A stretch of 64,000 bases of DNA, from the NCBI GenBank assembly GCA_002633025.1, contig NMRB01000599.1:192224-256223 (forward strand), in the 5' to 3' direction. Source of the stretch: Notospermus geniculatus (Eukaryota; Nemertea; Pilidiophora; Heteronemertea; Lineidae). Of this stretch, positions 44,955-55,530 are shown piece by piece; the stretch's first letter is position 1; each line of letters opens with the position of its first letter. Below the pieces are notes generated by a model that saw only the letters and a program-made list of their open reading frames with translations, made no database searches and was not told the DNA's origin. Position numbers and translations under genes: made by a program.

Positions 44955-45107
44955 TGTGTTCATAGCGTTGAAGAAGCTGCTCCCAAACGGCCATTGCTTT
45001 TCTTCGTAACATGACAGGTTGAAGAGTCGTATGTCCTGACCATGATCCAAGTCTTCCAGTCCTTTGGCTAACATGTACACTGCATCGTACATTAAAGCAG
45101 CCTCCGT
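44955..45107 (-). CDS. Glutamate receptor amino-terminal-domain exon (TEAALMYDAV), copy 2
   Basis: Same boundaries, phase 0/0 and protein as 32929-33081. Follows the DVENIDM exon (52493-52660) in transcription order. Confidence 0.91.
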
Positions 45108-46736
45108 CTGGAATAAAGGAATCATTTTGAGTTGATGCGTTCTGTATTTTTTCTTTCTTCTCATGGTGACTTGACTCCACTCAGTGGTTTTCAGGTACAT
45201 GTATCAGTGGTTCATACTGCTCGTTCCCTACGTCACCGCGGGGCCCGGGGCTGCTAGGCATCGGGCAATTTGCGCCACCAGGGGACGCCCCGAGTCCAAC
45301 AGGCAGGTTGCTTTATTTTACAGTAACACTTAAAAGTCTACCGAGAGCTAACTGTGAGAAACCTTTGGAGTCGATACCTTAAATCCGAGACAGCAGTGGC
45401 TGTATGTACGTGCTTTCTTGCGACAGTTGTAGGGCCGTATTCTAGAACGTTCCTTAACATTAAGGTCCACCTTAAATCTATTGTTCTCGATGGTTTTACA
45501 ATAGACTTAAGGTCGACCTTAACGTTAAGGAACGTTCTAGAATACAGGCCGTAATGTTTTTCAGTATGGCCATTTTTCTGTGTGTGACTCCCACACTGGG
45601 AAACAGATTCACTGTTTCTCTGTGTGTCGCTCATTGTCAAGTCGCGCCGTATTCCATCAATCTATTGTAAATGTCACATTGGCACACAGGCCACACTGAA
45701 AAACGTTACACCGTGATATAGGCCTACATAAGTACCATAAAGTGTGCCCCATTTGTGAATTCAAACACTCAATTATCGGAGAATATTTATTGATATTTTT
45801 GGTAAAGATGCAAATGGTGGACTGTCCCAAGCAAAGGTGAGTTGACAGATTTGTTGAATCAGAATGGATGCAAATAGTGATATATGTAAATGTACATAAA
45901 GGATTGATAACATCAACCACGCTGAAAGAAGGACTGACATGTCGATTGCCGAGCTTTAATAAATTTTACATACGTCACATCACCATTCTGTACGTACGTC
46001 ACAACAGCTGTGAAAGTGCTTACATAGGCTTTATTAAAATCCTGGTAACTGCACCCGGTACGCCATCGTAGGCCTATGTACACAGTGGGATGAAGCAAAT
46101 GTAGATTATTGATTAAGCCACTCGGTTTAGGTTTACACTTTTGCTAGGCCTAGGAAAGCACATTATGGTATAAATTCTCCAGACGATAATTGCATGTCAT
46201 TTGTTGGCACAAAGCTTTAGCAAATGACCTGGCCTTGCAGACGATGACGTTCCCTCACAATATATAAACCCACATAAGTACAGCAGTAATTAGTTCCCTG
46301 TGTGTGCATGGTATGTACACCTACGCTTCATATGCCTATGAGAGAACAGGCATTCGGATGGTATGTGCTGGATGGAATACGAACATTTTCCCATCGATTT
46401 ATACTTATGGGAGTACACTTATGAAAAATATTTGGCACAGCCAATAGGGATTCTTGGAAGGAGGATATTTCATTGTGTGCAGATTACTCAGAGATCACAC
46501 TGATGGGACTGTCATCTATGATGGGATTATGCCTTTCACAGAGGACTACAGTGATTGCATACGACAATGGACACATTCAATCTAGGCCTTTGTGCTCTGA
46601 ATAGAAAAGCGAGCATATGTTTCATCCGGCTGAGGTGAACATGATTACTGGACGAATTCGCAATCACGTCCAAGGATTCTGAAACACAAGGTACTGTAAC
46701 ATTTTACCAACACTGGTATAAGAATATTGGTAAACG
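45108..46736. other. Intron sequence and 5' flank of the nested ORF, copy 2
   Basis: Homologous to 33082-34567, with the extra foldback at 45432-45550. No exon recognised. Confidence 0.4.
45432..45550. mobile_element. Foldback element, family A, insertion in copy 2 only
   Basis: GGGCCGTATTCTAGAACGTT ... AACGTTCTAGAATACAGGCC, flanked by GTA on both sides. The matching place in copy 1 (about 33400) is empty, so insertion with a 3-bp target duplication is directly visible. Confidence 0.9.
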
Positions 46737-49346
46737 ATGCTGAAGTCACCGATTCCTGGGAAACGAAACGACGCTGGTGTGGGAACTGGTGTAAGTGGAA
46801 AGAATGGAGCCAAGAGCCTTCGGGAAAGAGTTTTTAGAGACAATAAGCTTTTGGACAACGGTGGTCCTCTCGACGTCAAGAGCATGGTGGTTTGGCGGTC
46901 TCGTCAAGCTGGGAAGAAGGGCACTTCTCCAAACCTTTCCAGCAACAATTCGTCCTCTGACCTAACTACGGGTGGATGTTGGGAAACGGCAGGTCCTCGG
47001 AAGGGTCCCTCGGAACCCGGAATGAAGGGACCGTGGTCGCGCACTCCAGAGATACCTAAACAAAACAGTAAGTGGCCATCTACAAACTTAAACAAAGTTG
47101 CTAGCTCGTCCTCTCATGATCTGCGGATGCTCGACACGTTGGATGATTTTGATACTCCAAACGGTGTTGGTTCGTGGAGAAGTCCAGCTTCGGGAAGAAA
47201 ACAGTCGGACAGTAAAAACAACGGTAACAGGCGTTCGAACTTGTCGAAGGTTAACAGTGCATCATCATGCGATTTGAGGGGAATGGGGTCGAGGGACTCT
47301 ACTTTGTCTCCAGGGCAATGGCATCAGAAGGGTTGGAATTCTACGAATCTACAGAAGGTTGGTCATAGTGCATCTACGTATGATTTACGGGAAGGAGCTT
47401 CGTTTGATTCCCCTCGATCTCCGCGGAAGTCACGTAAGTCAAGAAGACGAAAAGGACAGACAAATCTAACAAGTGTAGGGAGTAAGTCGTCGTGTGATTT
47501 AAGAGCAGGGGCCAGTGATGATTGCCCCTGGACTAGCAGGCAGGGGGTCAATTATACTGGAAAAAACGCTAAGACGAACTTGACTGGTGTAAGTAGTTCT
47601 TCATCATTCGATCTTAGACAAAGTGCATTTGACGATCCTTTCAGTGCGGGTAGGCCTAGAAGGCCAGATTCGTTACCCATCGCACCCCTTAGTCCCAGAA
47701 TCCAGTATGCTTCCTACAGTGATGCAGTAAAATTCGGAAGCCAATCAAACCTTTCGACAATGCGGAGTGTTTCATCTTGTGACCTCAGGGACATTGGGCG
47801 GCTTGACTCCCCCAAAATAGTCGTATATGATATTGATATTGAGAATGATTTCAAGAGCGATAACAGCTCATTGAAATCACCTAGTCGTGAAGTTCCTGGC
47901 GTTGCTGAGCGAGGTGAGACGTTAGCGTCTCCTGGAAAGGGATGGGAAGGGAACCGCTTCGGTAACGGTGCCGCTGGTGGTGCAAGGTCGAGGAATATCT
48001 CAAGAAATCACCACAACAGGAGAAGGACGACTTCTGCTTGTGAGCCACGTGATTGGGAACTGAAGATATCGCCCAGTAAAGAAAAGCAAACACCAAGAAA
48101 TAAGCAGCAGCGTGCCTGTGATACGGATCGAGTGACAACTCCAAAAGAAGAACGGGCCAGGGATCCATTCGTCAGCTGTGATTCCTCCCCGGGCAAGGTC
48201 GGTCGTGGAATAGCAAGCAGTCGTGGAGTGGTTCGTAAAACTGATCAACCGTCCCCAGTTTCACCAAGAAGGGAGACGAACACGAACCGAATCATCGTCT
48301 CAGTGAAAGACTTCAGTCGACCTTCCCCAACGGATGGAGTTGATGAATGTCAAGCAAATGGCTTAGCAACCAAGGACAAGTTTCCAAATTTTGCCGACAA
48401 CAGGCCGAACGAGGCTGATGAAGGCAATAAAACGGTTATATCTTCAGCTAGTGAGGAACGAGACAAGTGTAAAACTCCCGACACTCCGGATACCATCGAT
48501 GATGGGGATGCTCTAGAAGCAGCCATGGAAACATTTCAGTTATTTGGAGAGGACGGTTCAACCTCAACAGTGTTTGATGAGAGTGATTTCAGTTACAAAG
48601 TGCGCAAGGAAATCATGGATATCCGATGCCAAATCCAATTATCGTCCATCCCATCGACGCCCAAGGCGGGCGACAAACCCGCCCGTCTGGACTCCATGAT
48701 AAAAGCGTCAGAAATTCTTAAGGATTCCATAGAAAAGCAAGTCGGGGAAATGAAAGCACTGTTTGGCGAAACTAAGGACATGTTCATAAACCTTGAGCAC
48801 ACTGATAGTATGTTGGCAAAAATTGAAGCCCAGTATGGAGGAATGAAGAGAAAGTCTCTGATGGATGAGGTGACATCCATGAAAAACAATATATTGATAC
48901 TCGGCGTTCACGAGGTACCGAACGAATCGGTGCAGGACACTGTGAAAAGGTTCTTTCAGAAGTGGCTTGGGGTTGATTTCGTTCCGCCTTTGGTGAAGAC
49001 TTGTCGGTTGGGGTATCCGCGACCAGGCGTCGACCGGGCCATCCGGGTTATTTTCATGTCATATAAAGATAAGGAATTTATCAAGAGGTCGAAGCAAAGG
49101 TTGAAGGGGACGCACTATATTCTTTGTGATGAATATCCGAGGGAGGTTGAGATGCATAGGAAGAAACTGTACCCTGTGCTGCGTGAGGCGAGGCGGGAGG
49201 GAAAGAGGACGAAGTTAAAGTTGGATACGTTGTTTATAGACGGGGAGGTGTATCAGGGTGTAGGGCCTGGGCCTCTTGGATATAGACAGGCTGGAAAGGA
49301 CGCCCCGTCTCCAACCGAAGAGAGCTCATCAGAATATGAGATGTGA
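46737..49346 (+). CDS. Nested intronless gene with LINE-1 ORF1p-like C-terminal module, copy 2 (869 aa)
   Basis: Full-length partner of 34568-37183, with the same in-frame TAA upstream and intact to the stop. Relative to copy 1, I counted by hand about 30 synonymous and 10 amino-acid-changing differences and one in-frame six-base deletion (two codons, near residue 76). In the last ~590 nt, which encode the end of the coiled coil and the ORF1p-like module, there are about 20 synonymous and one replacement change (Thr/Ala near the C terminus). About 930 bp in the middle are identical. The pattern argues for a protein under purifying selection in both copies or haplotypes. Confidence 0.85.
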   Translation: MLKSPIPGKRNDAGVGTGVSGKNGAKSLRERVFRDNKLLDNGGPLDVKSMVVWRSRQAGKKGTSPNLSSNNSSSDLTTGGCWETAGPRKGPSEPGMKGPWSRTPEIPKQNSKWPSTNLNKVASSSSHDLRMLDTLDDFDTPNGVGSWRSPASGRKQSDSKNNGNRRSNLSKVNSASSCDLRGMGSRDSTLSPGQWHQKGWNSTNLQKVGHSASTYDLREGASFDSPRSPRKSRKSRRRKGQTNLTSVGSKSSCDLRAGASDDCPWTSRQGVNYTGKNAKTNLTGVSSSSSFDLRQSAFDDPFSAGRPRRPDSLPIAPLSPRIQYASYSDAVKFGSQSNLSTMRSVSSCDLRDIGRLDSPKIVVYDIDIENDFKSDNSSLKSPSREVPGVAERGETLASPGKGWEGNRFGNGAAGGARSRNISRNHHNRRRTTSACEPRDWELKISPSKEKQTPRNKQQRACDTDRVTTPKEERARDPFVSCDSSPGKVGRGIASSRGVVRKTDQPSPVSPRRETNTNRIIVSVKDFSRPSPTDGVDECQANGLATKDKFPNFADNRPNEADEGNKTVISSASEERDKCKTPDTPDTIDDGDALEAAMETFQLFGEDGSTSTVFDESDFSYKVRKEIMDIRCQIQLSSIPSTPKAGDKPARLDSMIKASEILKDSIEKQVGEMKALFGETKDMFINLEHTDSMLAKIEAQYGGMKRKSLMDEVTSMKNNILILGVHEVPNESVQDTVKRFFQKWLGVDFVPPLVKTCRLGYPRPGVDRAIRVIFMSYKDKEFIKRSKQRLKGTHYILCDEYPREVEMHRKKLYPVLREARREGKRTKLKLDTLFIDGEVYQGVGPGPLGYRQAGKDAPSPTEESSSEYEM

Positions 49347-51594
49347 GCTGATGTTTGCAATGCATCTGCAATGCCCTGGATATGTAAATGGCATTATGCA
49401 AATAGAGATACAAGGGGACGTGCTTTCTGTGCCTTGTTATAGATCCATTGTATGGATTTGGACTCATCTCACAGTATCGAAGTGTCGAAATGCTTTCACC
49501 CGCATAGCTTGCATAGTTTAAAATCAAAATTAAGATTTGATCGTTTCTGATGTTGAATTATATTATATTTCCATTGTACATGTATTCAGGGTGGGCAGTG
49601 GGCAGATGATGGTCATTGGGGTTTGGGGATATCCACTTATACAATTGACATCACTACGTGGGGAAACGGTTATACATTTACATATATATAGACCAAACTA
49701 TAGACATGATAGAATAAGTAGATATGCAGTCATTTTCAACAAATTTGGGGAAATGGCATAAAGGGACGAATCTCAAGAATCCATATGTCTTTTTACCGCT
49801 GCATGCTAATCAGCATATAATGTATCTATTGGTCGACATAATGTATAGGAATCATTATTACGAAATTGGGGTAAACATCAGTGAGTATACATTCCTTGAA
49901 CCAAAGCACGACTGTGACAGTGTGCACTAACAAAAGGTGTTGGCAAAAGCTTTCCAGAGAAACCATACGAAAAGTTTGAAATAATCTTATGGGGGTATGG
50001 TAATAATGCCTTTGGAGATTATTAGTTATGCTTTGTTAGAACTATGAGGTACATGTAATAACCAAGGTCGTTGGTTCAAAACATATTTGTTCGTTAAGTC
50101 CCGTCCACACAATGCGACACATATCATTGCTGCGTGACCGTCTCGTCGTGGTGGGTGACTTGCAGATAAATAGTCCTACGACTGAGGATGTCCACTATAG
50201 GCCGACATCGAGTCGTACATGTAGCTCGCTGATGCAATCCAAACAGAATTTGTGCAACAACGTTCAACCACCATGGTGATGAAATCATGTGACGAGATGG
50301 ATTTCTCCGATTGGCTACACTCCCAATTCACGTCGTGAACCTTTCCACATATCACGATGCAACTTTTTCTTCCTGTAGAATCGCAAGACACTCGACATGT
50401 TTGGTCACCAGCGACTGAGTCATGCAACTGAAGGCCTGTACCCACTGACGCGATTTTTGTGGCGGAGAGCGACAAAACGTGGCGATTTTACAGGCCGTAG
50501 AAATTCGATGCTACTTTTTCAAAGGTAGAAATCTTTGTTATTGCCTTCTGCCGGTGAAAATGACAGGCCAGCGCGGAATCGCAGCGTGAAAACGCGACAG
50601 TGGGTTCATCCGGCCATTAGTTGCAAGGTGTCCACACTTCACGACGAGACGGAATAATCGCGTCGTTATGAGTCGCGTCGCATCGAGCCGAGACAGACAA
50701 AACATTTGTACATTCCGTCGCCTAAAGCTTTTTTCTGGTCTGGGCCAAGGAATCTTCCATGGTGAAGTACATGTGGTCCTCTCTTTCAATGAATTGACAC
50801 ATTAACAATGACCTAGTTCAGCTAGCCAAGCTATTGTGTTGGTGTATATATGATGTGTGTCTGTAACTATCACGCTTTATGACATCGTAATAATTCGGCT
50901 ATTATTGTGCTCAATCTTAATTGTTTTCCGTACGCAAACTATGTGACTCAAACTATGCTCAAACTATGTGTGAAAGGAATTACTGGTTTAAAAGTTCAAA
51001 GTTTATCAGCAATCACTTGCATTCCCGGAGTGAAAGGAAAACTTTCCCTTGGAAAAAAATCCCACCAGAAAGAGTTCGCTGTAAGCTTCTATTCTAGGAC
51101 AGTCATACATTCTAATAAATTGTTGAACAACAGAGGTGGACACTTTTTCCAGGGTTACCTTTCCTTTTACACCGCATTCGACAAAGTTGTATGTCATTTC
51201 AACTCTTATTTTTCTTCTTTGCTTGAAGAAGATGCCAAGACTGCGATCTCTTCTGATGACTTAGTTGTTGTTTCAGAAAATCATATTTTTTTGTAGGGTA
51301 TTGTTGGTTAGGGATACTTGCTATGTAAGTAGGCCTACCGATATCAAATGTGTACCAAGGCAATTATACATGTATGGTTTATGAATGTATATGTACAAAT
51401 ACAAAAACCGACAGGGATGAAATAAAGAAACGTAATCATCTGTGTTGTCACAGTGATGGTAATTACGAATGTATGAATCACAGTTGTATTGCTTGCAAGT
51501 ACGATACTGCGTAACAATAATTCATGTACCGAGAGGATGTAATTGACACAATCAGATGTCAGTTATCATTATCACTCAAACNCAATGATGATCA

Positions 51595-51870
51595 GAGGTC
51601 AAGGTCAAGGTCAAACTTGATAATTCGAAATTTATCGGCCTTTGGTAAAGGTAGAGGCATGATATCACCCATACCTAGGTTATTGAGGATGCTTATTTTG
51701 ATTATGCAATGACCTTGATGATCAGAGGTCAAGGTCAAGGTCATACTTTGATAATTTGATATATCTCCGCCTATGGCAGAGGTGGAAGCATGATATCACC
51801 CACTATTAGGTTACTAAGGATGCCCATTTTGATTATGCAATGGTCAAGGTCAAACCTGATGATTTGATTT
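51595..51870. repeat. Degenerate ~130-bp tandem repeat with AGGTCA runs
   Basis: Two units starting GATGATCAGAGGTCAAGGTC and containing GCATGATATCACCCA. Each opens with three AGGTCA hexamers in direct repeat, and a third partial unit follows near 51842. Sits just after the N at 51582. Confidence 0.8.
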
Positions 51871-52142
51871 GAGCACATCAAAATGGCTGCCAGCAGGCTG
51901 CCTGTCATGCCTGTAAGGTCCTCTTAACAAGCGGGAACCATCAGACATTTACAATGTCATCTTGTTGGTATTGCTTCATTCTTTACCCAGGAAGAGGGAG
52001 GGGGATCAGCTTGTAAATAAATGAAGTCTAAAATTGAAAGTACAAATCGACCCCCTCTTCACGGAGAGTCCTCTTCATCCATGCCATCTTCCCTTTACAG
52101 GGTTGCTCAAAAATTTTTACCGTTGGGAGGATAAGATACGCT

Positions 52143-52229
52143 GGGCCGTATTCTAGAAGTTGTTTGCAGGGCAAAATACAAAAGGTTAAAGTGGACCTTA
52201 GAGTTAAGGAGGCTTCTAGAATACGGGTC
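52143..52229. mobile_element. Foldback element, family A (copy 2)
   Basis: Same as 39657-39743. Confidence 0.8.
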
Positions 52230-52492
52230 GCTGTGTAACAATAACCAGGACATAAATGGCTTCATATTGTTGCCATTCTCAGACGGTGATTCAGAAAATA
52301 TCGACTTCTGATCAGTGACTCGATGGCTTTTCTAGACGAGATGACAGCTGAAATTCTCATTAAATACTCCAACAGCTTTTGGTGACGTGGTTCGCAACGA
52401 CAGTTGCACCATTCTCGCTCTCGTTCTCGTTGTCGTCCGCGGGTCTTAACCTCCTTTAAATTCCACGGAAAAAAATAAAACGAAAAACTTAC

Positions 52493-52660
52493 GGGCAAAA
52501 CTTTCGTCGTGTTGATCACATCTCTGTATGGCTTCTCCTCAAATTGTGACATTTCTTTGATCGTTTCCATGATTTCCTTATCGTCTCTTGGAATAAGGCG
52601 GAATCCTGTCAGATTGACAAAGTTATGTCGAAAATCTTCCATATCTATATTTTCTACATC
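52493..52660 (-). CDS. Glutamate receptor amino-terminal-domain exon (DVENIDM)
   Basis: 168 nt, phase 0/0, acceptor gcgttttcag, donor gtaagt. Reads DVENIDMEDFRHNFVNLTGF, RLIPRDDKEI, then ...INTTKVLP. Matches the family segment DVEPYRYSxxNxTGFRxL. Joins the TNL end of the 54-nt exon and the TEAAL exon. Confidence 0.92.
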
Positions 52661-53151
52661 CTGAAAACGCAGAATATAGTCTACATAAGTATTTTGATAC
52701 ACGATAAGGTAAATCTATTTGATTGAATGACAAACAAGAGAGACACAGACGGCAGCAGTCACGAAACAAAGCCCCATTACATTTTATCATAAATATGTCA
52801 TATGTATGTATTCATGATTTTATTCATCTAGACATGTAAAATCGTATAGAGGTCGTATAGAGGTAAAATCGTATAGGGGTCGAAAATTCGTGAATTCTGG
52901 AGATTGACTTCTTGCTTATTATCATTGTGTGTCAATTTTGTGCTATTCTGTATCTTGGATAAAATCATATAGAAAGAGATTTCATTACGACAGGAATTCA
53001 GTAGACATTCTGAATAAAATATTAGAGAAAAAGCTTCCACTAAATGAAGTCTGTAGACACTCTAAATAAAATCTTACACAAAAAATATTCCATAACAACA
53101 TCATAAATAGATATACTGTGGTCGCGGAGTTATGCCGGAGTGGTGGTGGTT

Positions 53152-53347
53152 CTATTCATCGTATCCATGACGTCGTATCCAGGCCTACATGACGTTGAAA
53201 ACGTTGTGACGTTGCGTCTTTTTGCCCACCAGCTCCTTCAGCAAAGCCATGAAATTTGCCCACCACCCTTGCGTCATTTGCCCACCACCCTTGCGACGTC
53301 AGCAATGGCGGACACTGTCGGAGTTACGTCATGGATACGATGAATAG
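53152..53347. mobile_element. Foldback element
   Basis: Ends CTATTCATCGTATCCATGACG / CGTCATGGATACGATGAATAG, with an internal direct repeat of TTTGCCCACCA. Non-coding. Confidence 0.75.
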
Positions 53348-54071
53348 GCCTAGTCTTACGTAGGCCTATACGGAAGGTATGGGCCAGTACACTCTGAATG
53401 AAAATCTTAGAAAAAAGATTCCATTAGGCTAAATGAATTCAGTAGAAACTCCAAATGTAATATCATAGAAAAAGATTCGGTGACATACAACTGTAACCTT
53501 CTTTTCTATGTCATTATTGCGCCATGAAATACGAGCTCGCTGGAATCTAGGAAAGTAGTTGCCATTCATAAAATGGGAGGACGCCACTTTCGTTTCGTCT
53601 TTATCTTTTCTGTGAAATCAATTTCTTGTAGAAAGAAAACCCATGTGTGTTTTATCACGTCATACATGTATGAAACAATTGGGAAGTTCTTTCACTGATT
53701 AGACGTCCGTACAAGCTCGACAAGTCAATGATTTTCCATTTCCGAGGCGAACAATAGAAAAAGCTCTGTCGGTGTCCAACAGATGTTGCCTTCTCAAAAC
53801 AGATGTTACCATTTTTTTCTTGTCACTCATCTCATGTGCCTACTCATCGTTCCATTGGTACTGTATCCACGTATACATGTAGACAGATCGTCAAGCACAC
53901 TAAGGCAGCTGACGAAAGTTTCGAGATAATAGGAGGTGGTGCCGTATTAGCAAGTGGTTCAATATAGGTAAAAACAGAACTGAGGGAAATCCAAACAATA
54001 TTTTCATTGACATTAAAGGTACAGTTGTATGTATCTCCTGCACTAAAGATGTTCATAATATCAGCTTTTGA

Positions 54072-54181
54072 CATCCTCCCACAGCAGGGCTTTGGTCTTG
54101 TTCTTCTTCATACACTCGCACACAAAGTTTGTGTGAGTGGATGAAGAGGAGCGAGGTAAAAACCCCTGCCGTGGGAGGATG
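54072..54181. mobile_element. Foldback element, family G
   Basis: CATCCTCCCACAGCAGGG ... CCCTGCCGTGGGAGGATG. A weaker relative lies at about 24133-24197. Confidence 0.75.
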
Positions 54182-54424
54182 GCTTTTGAAGTCGACGAAG
54201 GAAAGGATGGACTGTAGAATTTGGGCAGTGTTTTGTTTGTGAGCTTCTGGTGATTCCTGCGCGACGGACCGCTTTCGTGTGGTGCTGCCATCTCAAATCA
54301 AAGGATCTAACTGTCTCGCAATGGGTCAACCGTTACCAACAAGCCTTGCCAAGCAATTCCACACCAGCATTGCTTGTCTTGCGATCTAAATCGGAAGTGA
54401 TTTTACACCTCTTCAGCTGGGTAT

Positions 54425-54551
54425 AGAGTTTTCGCAAAGCCCCCAAAACGTCAATGTGAGCGTCTATCCTTTTGTTCGGTGCTCTCTTCGTGGGATCGAA
54501 CAATGGGTTTGGCGTGCGCGTTGGCGTTTCGGGGGCTTTGCGAAAACTCCC
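54425..54551. mobile_element. Foldback element, family B
   Basis: AGAGTTTTCGCAAAGCCCCC ... GGGGGCTTTGCGAAAACTCC. Ends 45 bases from the 54-nt receptor exon. Confidence 0.85.
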
Positions 54552-54595
54552 TAATAATTGGTGTCGGCGGTACGACATTTCAAAATGGTACTCAC

Positions 54596-54649
54596 CAAAT
54601 TTGTCAAAATATAACTGTGGCTGGAATCTATCATACCTTCCTGTAGAGC
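54596..54649 (-). CDS. Glutamate receptor 54-nt exon (ALQEGMI)
   Basis: Short exon, phase 0/0, acceptor ctctttccag, donor gtgagt. Reads ALQEGMIDSSHSYILTNL, matching the family's ALxxGMMxxYYHYIFTxL just before DVE. Found by looking for the segment missing between the LLLKT and DVENIDM exons. The fit in order, phase and length is exact. Confidence 0.92.
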
Positions 54650-54754
54650 CTGGAAAGAGATGGTGGTTTCAGGATGCCCGGAACAGAATTCCGCCCTTTT
54701 CTCCAGTCGACACACACTAGACACCAACTGAAGAATTTGCTGGCGCTAGAATAT

Positions 54755-54874
54755 GGCCCGTAATTTTAGAATGCTCCTCAACGTAAAGGAGTTCCTCAAG
54801 GCTATTGTTCTCAACAGGAGAACAATAGCCTTGAGGAACTCCTTTACATTGAGGAGCATTCTAAAATACGGGCC
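54755..54874. mobile_element. Foldback element, family A, near-perfect hairpin
   Basis: GGCCCGTAATTTTAGAATGC ... GCATTCTAAAATACGGGCC, flanked by TAT on both sides. The two arms are almost perfectly complementary over about 55 bp. Confidence 0.9.
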
Positions 54875-55354
54875 TATGTCTCTCTGAATTGACATCTAGG
54901 GATGCAAGCTTTAGAGATTTGAGAGGGGGCATCTAGGGTTGCAAGCTTTAGAGATTTTGAGAAGGGGAACTGCTAAAACTCTTGTTTGACCGGCAAGCGG
55001 GCGCTCTTTGCATCCCGGTCTATCGGCAAATCTAACTGAGCAACGACACCAACACTGATTTCACCAAGATCACATGGTAGAGGACACTAAGAACGAAGAG
55101 TAACCGGACGAGTGGATACTTTTACCAGTGTTCCAGAAGAAAATTCACCAGTAAGGTACGATTTTAGGTAATTGTAAACAATCAAAAGAAAACAAGCAAC
55201 GATATTTATATCATATTATTGGGGTATTTCTCTCGCGCCATGTTATCATCAAAGCCTTTCTCCAGTGTCAAAATATACGATGACAAATAACACCTGGCCT
55301 TCATGACATAAGAAGTAAAAGCCGTACGAAGAAACAGCAGAAGGCGATACTTAC

Positions 55355-55530
55355 AGTTTTTAAAAGTAGATAAGTGTCATCTACAGGCAGGTCGGCTAAC
55401 ATCGTGTACAGCTGATGCTTCTCGGCCTCGCGTAGCACAGCTCGAATGTTTTTCCTGTTAACCTGCCGTACTATAATCTCAATTTCCTGACTGAATGGTG
55501 TCCGTATAAAATGTTGTAATTTTAATAACC
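55355..55530 (-). CDS. Glutamate receptor amino-terminal-domain exon (LLKLQHF)
   Basis: 176 nt, phase 1 in, phase 0 out, acceptor ataattgcag, donor gtaagt. Reads LLKLQHFIRTPFSQEIEI, VRQVNRKNIRAVLREAEK and a hydrophobic end DDTYLLLKT. Matches the family segment GLxRLQELI ... IRQ ... LLKEMK. The split Gly codon joins the SDDY end of the 60.9-kb exon. Confidence 0.92.

Larger units (their letters stand above)
40089..52315. repeat. Tandem 12-kb segment, copy 2
   Basis: Second copy of 28241-39829. Differs by three extra foldback insertions (40208, 41213, 45432), by TACATGTA-type six-base indels and by the segment around the N at 51582, where an AGGTCA-rich repeat replaces copy-1 sequence. Confidence 0.93.
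49347..52492. other. Non-coding sequence after the nested ORF, copy 2
   Basis: Homologous to 37184-39829 up to 52315. Includes a one-base N (51582) and an AGGTCA-rich repeat (51595-51870). No further gene. Confidence 0.45.
52661..54595 (-). other. Intron of the receptor gene
   Basis: About 1.9 kb with repeats of GTAGA(C/A)ACTC..AATAAAATCTTA type near 52960-53470 and two foldbacks (53152, 54072). No exon recognised. Confidence 0.5.
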
